DNA from: Ananas comosus
Lineage: Eukaryota > Streptophyta > Magnoliopsida > Poales > Bromeliaceae
DNA: 64,000 nucleotides
Assembly (NCBI RefSeq): GCF_001540865.1
Contig: NC_033626.1
Location: 13,608,065-13,672,064, forward strand
Direction: 5' to 3'
The notes beneath the pieces were generated by a model. It saw only the letters and a program-made list of their open reading frames with translations, made no database searches and had not been told where the DNA came from. Shown here piece after piece: positions 1 through 10,615 of the stretch (positions are counted from its first letter, which is position 1; each line of letters opens with the position of its first letter). The position numbers and the translations under genes were made by a program.

Positions 1-504
1 AAATAAAAAATTTTAAAAATATTTTTTGATTTAATTTTAAAAGTAGGATGACTAACCTATTTTTTAAAAAAGTTTGTGGGGCTAATATAGTGCTCTCTCA
101 ACTTTGAGTTTTATTTTTAATTTAGTACCTTTATAACTTCTAATTATTTTTGATAAATTTTTTATTTAATTAAATTAAAGGTTATATTAAAGTTAATAAC
201 TCTGTCAACTAATAATTATTTATTATCATAATTATATTTAGTAAAAATTAAAAAATTAAATTATTTACTGAATTATTATTAGATTTAATAAAATTTAAAG
301 TTATTTGAGTGAAATAATATAAATAAAATAATTAGAAGTTAAGTAAATGTAAATAAAAAAGAGGTAAAACTTTTTTTATACTAATTATTTAATCAATATA
401 TTTTTTTATTAAAAATTTGACTAGGTAAATTTTATTTATTTGCTAAAATTTTAATTTATATATATTTTGCCTCTCTTCATAATCGAGTGCTAGTTTCGTC
501 CCTG
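1..504. other. AT-rich intergenic DNA, nothing recognised
   Basis: This stretch is very AT-rich with many short A and T runs. I see no open reading frame of useful length, no RNA gene and no clear transposon end. Confidence 0.6.
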
Positions 505-1853
505 TTCATAGAGGTAGAGGGAGCATAACTGTGCAAAATTAGTCAAAGATTTAGAATTTATTAACACTTATATATGTATTTTTAAATTAATTTGTGAACT
601 TTACATGTTGCTTTTGGTATGCTATTAATGTAAATTCTTTACAGTATGACAAAATAATAAAGTAATTACTGAGTGCAGCAAACTCCAATTAGTTTGCAAT
701 ATTAAATACTAAATCATCACATGTGCAATAATTTCAGTTATTTTGGAAAAGTAAATCATCACAGTTTGCACAAGGATATTAAATCACAACATGTGCGACC
801 TGTTTCTTTTCCGTTTTTTTCTTTCAGTGATTATTTTAATTTTTTTTGGAAAAGTAAATCATCAGAGTTTACACAAGGACATTAAATCACAACATATGCG
901 ACCTGGTTCTTTTCCTTTTTTTCTTTCACTGACCATTGGGCTCTCCACCTTTAAGTTAGAAAGAAAAGAAATAGAGCCCGCGTTATAGCTGTTTCATGCA
1001 CTCTGTTCCCGTTTGAGAATAAAGCTCTCTCACCCTCCAAAAACAGAATACTCCATATATATAGAATACCCTTCTTTATTTTTAAAGGCACAAAACACTA
1101 ATAAATTCTCTAGCGAGTGGGCTAACTCTATATATGAGCCCTATGACCCTATGACTCCATAGAATACATACATCTCCTTCCTGGTGCTATATATGTAGGT
1201 CATACGGGACTAACACGGCCTACATTAACTAAATGAAAACAGGCCAAAAACTAGCTCTGTCTAATCCTATTTTGAATTCGGATTGTTCTAAGTTTGGACC
1301 TAAGGCCCTGCATCGGCCCTCACCCAGAATAACGCTGTCCATATCGCGCTAGATTAATTCTGTGACGATCCTTTATATATATATATATTTTTAATTTATT
1401 TGAAGTTATAAAAATTTAAAGGAAAGGACCAAATTACCTCTCAACAGTCAAAAAAAAAAAAAAAAAAAAAAAAAAGACATTGCGCTAGCCCATTGAGTAT
1501 TTTGGCCTTCAAGACATACGAAAAGATATTTATATTTCCTTGGAATCTTTTAAATTCTTTTGTTCTATTTTTAATTTTCTTATTAGTAATATAAAATATA
1601 TAATTATATATTTTAAAATGTTTAAATAAATTTTCAAATAATTTTAATATATTTATAAAAAATATATAAAGTAAAAAAAATAGAATTTAGGCTGTGTAGG
1701 CGCGGTAGGCACGACATGTATTACGTACGAATCATGACCGACCAGGCCATGAAACCGGCTGGTCGGTCCTTGAGCGAGCCGGGCCGGATGGGCGCCCAAA
1801 CTATCCGGCCTGCTTTACACCCGTACATCAATCCTACAAAATAATGTTAACAA
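505..1853 (+). repeat. Dispersed ~1.35 kb repeat, copy A
   Basis: This segment aligns along its length with 12,815-14,165 in the same orientation. Shared landmarks are 'agggagcataact' near the left end, 'gaattcggattgt' in the middle, a shared AT-rich block around 1,540-1,680, and 'aataatgttaac' at the right end. The copies are clearly diverged, with many substitutions and indels. The class is unknown: I see no coding capacity and no certain terminal repeats. The right half (from ~1,190) has 'cacggcc' and 'tttacacc' motifs like those at the ends of the hAT-like MITEs here, so it may be composite. A (TA)n tract and a poly(A) run (~1,449-1,475) interrupt it. Confidence 0.7.
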
Positions 1854-1854
1854 C

Positions 1855-2150
1855 CTATTTTTCAATTTTCAAAGCACCACGTTGGATCCTACAACGAATT
1901 GAAGCTCTCCGAAGAGCTTTTTTCTGGAAAGAGTGCTCCAAAATTAGTAGAGATGACTGCCTCGTCAACTGAAAAGCTGTCTGCAAATGCAAGAGAGAAG
2001 ATGGATTAGGGATCAAAGATATGGAATCCATGAATGTGGCGGTGCTAACCAAGTGGTGGTGGCGCTTCTTTACCGAGCCAAATCTGCTTTAGCGCAAGTT
2101 GATAAGTTTCCTTTACTATGCCAGAAGAAGGCCGTTGCACGAGGGCACGT
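1855..2150 (+). pseudogene. Degenerate LINE reverse-transcriptase fragment
   Basis: Plus-strand translation from about 1,877 gives PRWILQRIEALRRAFFW, then REDGLGIKDMESMNVAVLT and KWWWRF. This is the segment just after the reverse-transcriptase domain of plant LINEs, normally of the form 'W..vc.pK..GGLGikdl...N.aLLaKW.WR'. Two tryptophan positions are now stop codons: TGA after CLVN and TAG after NLL. The fragment is therefore dead. It directly follows the right edge of repeat copy A. Neither an upstream RT core nor a poly(A) tail is visible. The family assignment is from motif recognition. Confidence 0.75.
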
Positions 2151-2169
2151 TGACAAAAAATTGAAGTGA

Positions 2170-2700
2170 TAAGGTTAATCTTAAAATAAAATGAATGTAA
2201 GATATACACTTCATTTTAAGATGTATTTGTAGTATTATTTTTTTGTCAAAACAGTTAACAATATATCTCTGTAAATATTTTTTAATTTAAAAAAAAGCAG
2301 TGTACAAATTTTTAAATTATAGAAGGAGAAAGTAAAAAAAAAAAAGTCTTGACCCAAAAATTTTCTATTATTTAGCTTTTTTGTATTCATGATAATTGTC
2401 AAACCTGACCAAAAAAAAAAAAAACTAAACAATTAAGAGACCAACCCATTTGTTCACTGTTCATAGCCGAAACGGGAAAAGAATGGAAAATGCTCGAGTA
2501 ATAAAAAGATTCTAGATTATTAAATGGCATCATTACTCTGCTGACGAAAAAGGTACACATAATTAAGAGACCAACCTATTTGTACAGAGCCAAAACGGGA
2601 AAAATGTGCCCTTTGAGCCAAAAATTCATAAACGTATTTATAACGTATAGGTCTCTAATAAAAGCAATCCGAACAATGATATTGCTTTACACACACACTC
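2170..2700. other. AT-rich spacer with a ~50 bp direct repeat
   Basis: No gene is seen. Two imperfect copies of a ~50 bp unit begin 'aattaagagaccaacc' at about 2,432 and 2,562 and end with 'acgggaaaa'. Poly(A) runs occur near 2,335 and 2,412. Confidence 0.5.
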
Positions 2701-2711
2701 ACACACTCTCT

Positions 2712-2797
2712 CATGGTATTGATGATACCATGTGCAATGTGGGAGGTGGCAGCTCTCATGGTATTGACGATACCATGTGCAATGTGGGAGGTGGCAG
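2712..2797 (+). repeat. Tandem pair of a ~44 bp unit with an internal palindrome
   Basis: Two adjacent near-identical units each contain the inverted sequence CATGGTATTGATGATACCATG (the second unit has one change in the loop), followed by 'tgcaatgtgggaggtggcag'. Each unit could form a hairpin with a stem of 8-9 bp. Confidence 0.75.
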
Positions 2798-2988
2798 GGT
2801 AAAGAAGTATGCTTGACGCCACATGTACTTCTCCCCTAATCTCGCACATTTCCCACTTTACCCTCCACATTTTTTTCTCTTGCGCCTTTTTCTCTCTCTA
2901 TCTCTATCTCTCTATTTATAATTTAAACTCCTGTGTAGGAGTGTGCCCCATCCAGTGTGAGCTCCCCAAATATCAAAAAAGGTTATAC

Positions 2989-3208
2989 CCTTTTACAGCT
3001 CCCCAGGACCCCAACCCCTCTCTCTCTCTCTCTCTATAAATAATACTCCACCTCTTGCTCATTCACCATAAGCACTAATAAGGCCTCTCTCTCTCTCTCT
3101 CTCTCTCTGCTTTTACAGCTCCCCAGGACCCCAACCCCTCTCTCTCTCTCTCTCTCTCTGCAAATAATACTCCACCTCTTGCTCATTCACCATAAGCACT
3201 AATAACGC

Positions 3209-3213
<5 letters not shown>
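2989..3213 (+). repeat. Tandem duplication of a ~115 bp promoter-like unit
   Basis: Two copies start 'ttttacagctccccagg' (2,990 and 3,112). They continue through a CT run, an A/T-rich box (ctataaataatac in copy 1, ctgcaaataatac in copy 2) and 'cacctcttgctcattcacc', ending before another CT run. The layout of a pyrimidine tract followed by a TATAAATA-like box resembles a plant core promoter, but no coding region follows. Confidence 0.7.

Positions 3214-3225
<12 letters not shown>

Positions 3226-3263
<38 letters not shown>
3226..3263. repeat. (TA)n microsatellite
   Basis: An uninterrupted TA dinucleotide run of about 19 units follows a CT run. Confidence 0.95.
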
Positions 3264-3266
<3 letters not shown>

Positions 3267-3404
3267 CTGGATCGATCAAATCACTGGTTTGTTGGTGTGT
3301 GTTATGTATGAATGGATCGATCAATCCATACATGGATTAATTGTATTTCACAAATGACTATTATTTTGCATGTTGTATACATATCACTGTATAATTTTTC
3401 TTTT

Positions 3405-3858
3405 CACATCGTTGCTTCGGCCGGAGGTATGTCGAGAATGCCGAACCGTCACGGCAAACTGTAGTCCGTTGTAAGACCCGCTGCCGTTGTCGTAGGCCTC
3501 GTCGTAGGTTTCTTCGTCGTTAGTTTGTTTTAAAACTATGTGGCTCTACATCGACGACGACGATCGTACGTCATAGTGCTTGTCGTAATCGTCGTAGTGT
3601 CTCGCGGTTAACCTCTCCCTTTGTCGCGTCAACTTGCATATATATTGATCGATCGATCTATACCTGGATCGATCAAGCCACTGTTTGTTGGTGTGTTGTT
3701 ATGTATGATAGATCGATCATAGAGATGCATGGTTTTAAAACAAACTAACGACGAGGCGGCCTACGACAAGCCTACAACAGGGACAGCAGATCTTACAACG
3801 GAGTACAGCTTGCCGTGACGGTTCGGCATCCTCGACATACCTCCGAAGCAGTGACGTG
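3405..3858. repeat. Long inverted repeat (~130 bp arms)
   Basis: The left arm (3,405-3,541) and right arm (3,729-3,858) are reverse complements with scattered mismatches and small gaps. Shared cores include 'ccgaaccgtcacggcaa' and 'ttagtttgttttaaaac'. The loop is about 190 bp. Outside and inside lie two direct copies of a 'cctggatcgatcaa...gttggtgtg' motif (3,266 and 3,664). A transcript across it would fold into a long hairpin. It could be a MITE or foldback element; no protein coding is evident. Confidence 0.8.
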
Positions 3859-3869
3859 ATACCTCTCTC

Positions 3870-4117
3870 ATTGACTGGCTACTATTAAGTAGCCAAAATT
3901 CTTGGCGCTGCTACCAATTTTTTAGCGCTTGATTAATTTTTTTACATATTTCTAACACATTGGATAAATACTATACACCAAGTGAGACACTCAACCTAGG
4001 GGACCACTCAACTATAACCGACTAATATCATCCTGACATCTACACAATTTTTCATCCAGGGTTAAAAACTGATGCAAAAAGAGCAAATTTACTATTAACT
4101 AGATTCAGCCTAATTAA

Positions 4118-4149
<32 letters not shown>

Positions 4150-4156
4150 ATATAAT
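3870..4156. other. Intergenic, nothing recognised
   Basis: AT-rich sequence ending in a (TA)n tract; no gene or clear repeat end was seen. Confidence 0.4.
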
Positions 4157-4385
4157 CATACTTGAGCTAGGATACTTTACAAGTATCACCCTCATGGCAT
4201 CAATTTTTAGCCATTGATTTCTACTTCTTGATACATAATAGTTCCTTGATCAAACAACTATTCCATTTACTCACGACCATACCACCAGTTCATCTCAATC
4301 ACCTCGATCATTTCTCCATCTAAGCGCAAAATACTAAGACACGACCCCCATGATACTTGTAAAACGTATCTTAGCTCCACTCATA
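4157..4385. mobile_element. MITE with ~28 bp terminal inverted repeats, set in (TA)n
   Basis: The left end (GAGCTAGGATACTTTACAAG) and the reverse complement of the right end (GAGCTAAGATACGTTTTACA) are inverted copies continuing into AGTATCA. Both sides are TA-rich microsatellite (4,120-4,156 and 4,387-4,440). It has no coding capacity. It resembles the other (TA)-bordered MITEs at 18.4-21 kb and 58.8 kb. Confidence 0.75.
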
Positions 4386-4789
4386 ATATATATATATATA
4401 TTATATATATAATATATATATATATAAATATTATACTATATAATATGGACACTCAGTTTTGTTTTAAAATTTATTTTTGTTTTTAATTATAATTAATATA
4501 ATATTTTAATGATAAATTTAAAATATATTAAATAATTAAATTTCAAATTTAAAATTATTTTGTATACTATTTTTAAATATCATAAAAATAATATCTATTA
4601 TATTAAATTAAAAATTAAAATTTCAAATAAAAAATGGTCACACCGGTGCGTCGAAAAAACTCCTGCTCTCGCAAGTCAGACGCTAGCGGGACGGTGGCCC
4701 ACGTGCTCGGGTGCCACGCGGCCCATCAAGATTCAAGACTATCCTAAAAAAAAAAAAAAAGAAAAAAAAGAGAAGACATCGTGTCCATA

Positions 4790-5790
4790 AAATTTTTGCC
4801 CTATAAAAAACCTCATTGATATAGCATTGGACCGGTCGGAAGTTTAATTGGGTGTTTACTTTATAAGAACCGATTCGCCTTTTATGGGCTTACTTCTTTT
4901 AGAAGCCGTACCTTATAAGCACGTCCTATCCTACATAGAAACCACATGGTGTCTGAATGCTATGGCAATATATTGTTTAAATAAAAAACCTCACAACAAT
5001 ATCGCTCCAATTCTTACGTACAGTTGTATTCGGATTCCGTGGTTTAGATATAAATAAAAACATAATTTATTCTAGAGATATTACAATTAAGATATAAATA
5101 AGAAGAAAAATTAATTTTGATTGGTATAACTGAATAATTTTTGAAATAAAAAAAAAATAAATTTGGATGAAAATTTGAATTATTTTTAAAAATAAAAAAA
5201 TAATATTTAGATAAATAAATAAATAAGAAAAATACAAGCTTGTTATAAAATAAAAATATATAAATTACTTCTCTATTAAAATTAAAATTTAATTTTTTTT
5301 AAATTAAATATTCAAATTTAAAATATAAAATTAAAATCTCACAATTATAAATTTTAAAATTCAAAAAAATTAATTTAAAATTTAAAAATAATAAAATTTC
5401 AAATTTTAAATTTAATAATTTTAAATCCTAAACATAAAATTTTAAAAATTAAAAAATTTAAATTTTAATTTAAAATAAAAGTATAAATTTTTTAAATAAT
5501 TAAGAATTCTCAACTCTCAAGCTTGTTTTCTCGAAGAAGCTGCATTTCCACATGATACAACTATTGTTCCCCAAAAAAGTGTGTTAAATATAAATAAAAA
5601 AAAAATTATCCTCTGTGTATTCCAACAAAACACACCTAGAACCCGTTCCTTTATAACGGCACAATTTTTTAATCAATATAGAACTTTTTGGTCTTACATG
5701 TGCGGTTTTCGTTTTCGCTCTGTATTGCAACACGCTTTATCTCGTAAATCTTTGGAACGCGCAAGAATGATGCATTATGAACTTTAGTCA
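4790..5790 (+). repeat. ~1 kb direct repeat, copy 1
   Basis: This aligns with 7,055-8,010. Landmarks are 'gattcgccttttatggg', 'attcttacgtacagttg', 'ctctcaagcttgttt', 'gtcttacatgtgcgg' and 'ttcgctctgtattgca'. Differences are mostly single-base insertions or deletions plus substitutions. It has no coding capacity, and the internal part (5,090-5,500) is extremely AT-rich. The class is unknown. Confidence 0.8.
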
Positions 5791-5929
5791 TCAACGCACA
5801 CAATCAACACATACACATGTAGCTAGCTAAAGTAATGTGACCTAGCTATTTTAAGGTGCTACTGATTGAAAAATGTACATTACATATAACCAACAACGAA
5901 AAAAAAAAAAGTGCAATTTGGGAAGAAAA

Positions 5930-6400
5930 ATAATAAGGCAATGATTGCTCGTAGATTATTATGTATATTGTTTATGACAATATTTTAATGTAATATCCTT
6001 AAATTATATAAAATAAAAAGTAATTATTAAGTGGAGCAAACCAGTTACTCTGAGCATTAAATCATCCAGCATTGCAACCAATTTCAGTTACTAATGAACC
6101 ATTAAATCAATTACACGTAAATAACTCTAGTTCTGAACGTAAATCATCACATTTACAACTGTGTTTTTCTTTTGTCTTTCCACACAGTAACCATAATTCT
6201 CCACCTATACGCTGCTTCATTTACTCGTTTTCATCCATTCTTTCCGCATTGGAATAAACTTTACTCCCCCAAAAAAATACTCGCAATAGATAGAAGCTTA
6301 CAAAGTCCTCTAATAAATTCTATCTCCAATCCACTACTAACAATATATGCGCTAGTGACAATAAAATATTCCTAGTTAGTGACCCAACTCGAACCTTAAG
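5930..6400 (+). repeat. Possible diverged third copy of the ~1.35 kb repeat
   Basis: Phrases here such as 'taaatcatcacat', 'catccattctttc' and 'cctctaataaattct' correspond in order to phrases in copies A and B. The match is weaker and lacks the right half. Confidence 0.45.
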
Positions 6401-6538
6401 CCCTGCAAAATAGTACATCTTCTAACTTTCTAAACTTAAGGAGAATTCAATAGTCACTGAAAGAAGAAAGGAAAAGAAAACCAGATTACACGTTGTGATA
6501 ATTTCCGAGAGTAACGGCAACCTGGAATATTATTAAAA

Positions 6539-6563
6539 NNNNNNNNNNNNNNNNNNNNNNNNN
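6539..6563. other. Assembly gap (25 N)
   Basis: A run of 25 undetermined bases lies directly beside a (TA)n tract and between the two copies of the ~1 kb direct repeat, a typical place for an assembly to break. Confidence 1.
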
Positions 6564-6565
6564 CA

Positions 6566-6570
<5 letters not shown>

Positions 6571-6622
<52 letters not shown>
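6571..6622. repeat. (TA)n microsatellite beside the gap
   Basis: About 26 TA units; its true length is uncertain because the assembly gap is adjacent. Confidence 0.95.
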
Positions 6623-6627
<5 letters not shown>

Positions 6628-6774
6628 TTAAAAGTAAAAAAATTAAAACAAAAAAATAGTGCACCATGTGCACCCAAAAAACTCCCCGTGCTCCCTCGTG
6701 CCACGCCGCGCCTATAGGGGACATCCCCAAATTGGTTTTATGGACACAGTGTCCATAAAAGTTTTGCCCGTTTT

Positions 6775-7050
6775 ATAGCATGGGGTCTTATATGGCATTG
6801 ATTATAGCCTGAGGTCGCATATGGCATTGATTATAGCATGAGCCCGTTTTACATCCTATGGCACTGATTATCCTATGTCATGGATTATAGCATGTGGGAG
6901 GCGGATAGCATGAGGTCGTATATGGCATTGATTATAGCATGAGTTCCTTTTATAGCATGAGGTCGTTTTACATCCTATGACATTGATTATCCTATGGCAT
7001 TGATTATAGCATGTGGGAGGTGGTCGGAACTCGGAAGCTTGGCATTGATT
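6775..7050 (+). repeat. Cluster of ~20-130 bp degenerate tandem repeats
   Basis: The phrase 'ggcattgattatagcatg' and variants recur at least seven times, within a larger unit of roughly 110-130 bp that contains 'cgttttacatcctatg' and 'gtgggaggcgg' and appears twice. It lies directly upstream of copy 2 of the ~1 kb repeat. No protein is encoded. Confidence 0.75.
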
Positions 7051-7054
7051 ATGG

Positions 7055-8010
7055 CATGTGGAGGCGGTCGGAAGCTTTAATTGGCTGCTACTATTTTAAA
7101 CCGATTTGCCTTTTATGGGCGGTTACATCTTTAGAGCTGCTTACTTTATATAAGCACGTTCCATCCCACATAGTACCACATGGTGTCATAAATGCTATGT
7201 ATTTGTGTAAATAAAAGGAATCTCACAAGCATATTAGTCCGATTCTTACGTACAGTTGCATTCGGATTCGTTTGGTTGGGATATAAATAAAAATGATTTA
7301 TTCTAAAAATATATACAAGTTAAAATATAAGTAAGAATTAAATTAATTTTGAGTTTGTATAAAAACTAAATTATTTTCAAAAGTAAGAAAAATAAATTTC
7401 GGATAAAAATTTGAATTATTCTCGAAAATAAGAAAAATAACATTTAAATAAATAAGATAGAATAAGAAAAATAACAAACTTTTATAAATAAAAATGATGA
7501 TATTACTTCTCTTATTAAATTTGAATTTTTAAATTTTATTTTTTAAATTTAAAATATAAAATTTAAAATCTCAAATTATAAATTTTAAAATTCAAAAAAT
7601 TAATTTAAAATTTAAAAATTATAAAATTTCAAATTTTAAATTTGAAAATTTTAAAATCTAAAATTTAATTTAAAATTTAAAATTTATAAAATTATAAATT
7701 TTAATTTTAAAATTAAAACTATAAATTTTTTAATAAATTAAAAATTCTCACTCTCAAGCTTGTTTCTCGAAGAAGCTTATTCCACCATGAGTTGACAACT
7801 ATTGTTCCCCAAAAAAAGTGTGTTTAGATATTAAATAAAAAAAAATTATTCCTCTGTGTATTCCAATCAAACACTACCTTAGAACCCGTTACTTTTACTG
7901 GCACATTTTTTAATCAAATATGAACTTTTGGTCTTACATGTGCGGTTTTTCGTTTTCGCTCTGTATTGCACACGTTTATCTGTACCTCTTTGGAAAGCAC
8001 AAGAATGATG
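7055..8010 (+). repeat. ~1 kb direct repeat, copy 2
   Basis: This is the second copy of the segment at 4,790-5,790, in the same orientation. It ends at 'gcacaagaatgatgcc', where copy 1 ends 'gcgcaagaatgatgca'. Confidence 0.8.
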
Positions 8011-8471
8011 CCATTACTTAAGCATTTCCCATCTTATAATTTAAAATAAACCAGTTAACATTTAACAATCATCACGAATACAAAAAAGCAACACTTTTCT
8101 CACAATTTCGAAGGAACACGTCGCCGCTTCTGTGTCCGCTATATTCTATGTCTATATTTTTCAAATTTCTAATTATCCCACATAACTCATTAAACACAAA
8201 CATATGAAAAAAAAAAAAAGAAAAGGAAAAGAACCTAATTAATAATAAAGATACATAAAAAAATAAAAGAAAACAAAACAAAGAAAGGTACAAGACAATC
8301 AGCAAAAATTATTATACGGAGTTTTCCTAACATCAGAGGAGGTCCGACCAACTGGGCAGTGGAGTAACACTCGACTTCTACTCAGTTTTTGAACCAGTTC
8401 TTTATTTGGTGGGTGGACCTCATTCACAAACTGGAATAGAATGGATAAAATCTGGTAATTGACGGAGCAAG
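8011..8471. other. Intergenic, nothing recognised
   Basis: A-rich DNA without gene-like sequence. Confidence 0.4.
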
Positions 8472-8933
8472 TAGAGATGTCAACGTGTCGGATTCGGAAC
8501 GGATTTTTGAAAACCTGAATCCGAACCCGAATCCGAACCCGATGGATTTTAAAAATCCATATCCAAACCCGAATCCGACCAAAAATTCGAAACCCGAACC
8601 CGAACCCGAACCCGAACCCGAACCTAAAAATTTGAACCCGAAATAATTATTTCTTTTTTCAATATTTCAAAATATATTATATTAAATCTAAATTTTTAAA
8701 ATATAAATTCAAATATAACATCAAATTTTTATGTATATATTATATATAATACAAAATAAATTTGGATTCGGATTCGGGTCGGGTACAATCAAAATTCATA
8801 TTCGAATTCATATCCGTCGGATTTCTATTTTTGATATCCATATCCGAATCATATTCATATCCATCGGATATATCCGTTTCATTTTCGCGTTCGAATTCGG
8901 ATAAATTCGGGTATTATATCCATTGACATCCTA
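8472..8933. mobile_element. hAT-like MITE with CCGAAC repeats
   Basis: The left end is TAGAGATGTCAACG and the right end, read inverted, is TAGGATGTCAATGG. Flanking octamers GGAGCAAG (8,464-8,471) and GCAGCAAC (8,934-8,941) match at 6 of 8 positions, as expected for an old 8 bp hAT target-site duplication. Inside, short CCGAACCCGAA-type repeats (about 8,515-8,640) face their inverse (GGATTCGGATTCGGGT, about 8,764), so the whole element can fold back. It has no transposase. Confidence 0.65.
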
Positions 8934-8941
8934 GCAGCAAC

Positions 8942-9805
8942 AAGTATGGAAGGCTATTCAATTTTTTATAACTAAGGTAGAGAGCCCTATATTTGTTTGC
9001 TTTTAATCGATCTATGATCAAGATTAATTTTCATTTGATCATACAAGTCACTTTTGTAATAGGTTTAATTTGGTTTTTATTTTATATATTTTTTTTAAAA
9101 TAGTTAGGAAGTGTGAGGGTTGATTAATTAATGAAAAAAAAGATAAAAAAAAAACATGTTGAATATGTGATTGATTTAACGTCCCATAGAAGGAGTTTAC
9201 TACACTTAATAATTATTTTATTATTTTTTATCACACTGTAAGGAACTTAAATTAACAGATTGTAAAAACAACACAAAGTCCACAAATCAACTAAAAATAC
9301 ACTATAATAAGATTTAAAAATTTAAATTTTTAATAATTTGAAAAAATTACACTTCCTTACGTCTTAAATATGATGGCGGTGAGCACATGTTTAATCAAGA
9401 AACAAATAACTCAGTAAAAATGATTTCTCTCTCAGTTGGCGCTTGATGATCTGACAATATTGTTCCTGGTAGTGCTGCTAGCGCAGCAAGTACATCTGTA
9501 GGCTACCTTGATTGTGCTATGCATGCTGTGCGGGATGCTGCCTCGTCGCCCGTAATGCTGCAGCACGTCCAACGCACTGCCGAGCCGTAGGAGCTGCCAA
9601 GACAATAGGAGGCCTTCGTCGCTGCATTATTTTCCTGTTTTTTTTTTTTAATATGTCGCTATATATGTGATGTATGTTTCAATATCAGTAGTTACTTTAT
9701 ACTAGTTGGGTACATACCTAACTAGCTAGATAAGCATATACTGTTGTGTGCTGTTGTGTGGATGTTTGGTCACTAAACTAGCTAGGTCCACATCTAGCTA
9801 GCTAT

Positions 9806-9851
<46 letters not shown>

Positions 9852-10380
9852 TCGTGTTGTTCTATGGTTAATTTTATGAAACTGAGTATTAGCAGTAGTG
9901 ATAATTCTGTTATTTGCAAGTAAACAAAAATAATTTCTAGATAATTTTTATTTTTATTTTTGTTGCCCTGATTGATACACATCCTCAACTTTGCCACGTT
10001 CTACTGCACTGTTTCCCTTCTCTTCCAGCTGAAGTAGTGCAACACAGCAAATTTCACTTGTTTACTAAGGTACTGAAATGAATGAAAATTTGACCGTTTA
10101 AATGATAATTGATACTTTTTAATTAACTCACAGATACGAAACAAAAGTGAAAAAAAAAAAATTTGAGGATAAGCAGGAAGAGGATGATGCCAGAGCTCGA
10201 GTTAAACTACTATATATGCAAAGATAATCACAAAGGAGCAAATCCTCAGGATAAGAAACAAGCCCGAAGGATCATCAATTCACCGCTAAATACATGCCGA
10301 TTCCCCTAAAATAGTCAATTATTATCAGCAAATTATTATTAGCAAAAATATGAGTTTTACATCAGATGATACAACCAGGT
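8942..10380. other. Intergenic with (TA)n at 9,808-9,847
   Basis: Mostly AT-rich. A GC-richer island at about 9,425-9,640 has no open frame of length. The (TA)n tract is about 20 units. No gene is recognised. Confidence 0.4.
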
Positions 10381-10615
10381 AGTTTAGTTTTGCAACCAAT
10401 TCACCAATACCACCAGAAAAAAAAAAGAGAAAAAAAAAAGAAGGGAAAGATTATGCCCTAATCCACTTTTCCGATCCCACCCAAATCCCCAAATCGGAAC
10501 CGTGGAATGCCAAAAATCGTCACCTATTTTTGCAAGAGGAGGAGAGAAGGAAGAAGAAGAAGAATAAGAAGAAAAAGAAGAAGAATAAGGGAGGGGGGGA
10601 TAGAGGAGGTGGCAG

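Noticed and set aside
3226..3263. CRISPR-like or other structured array in the short repeats
   Set aside because: They are simple microsatellites and tandem duplications in a plant genome; no regular repeat-spacer structure exists.
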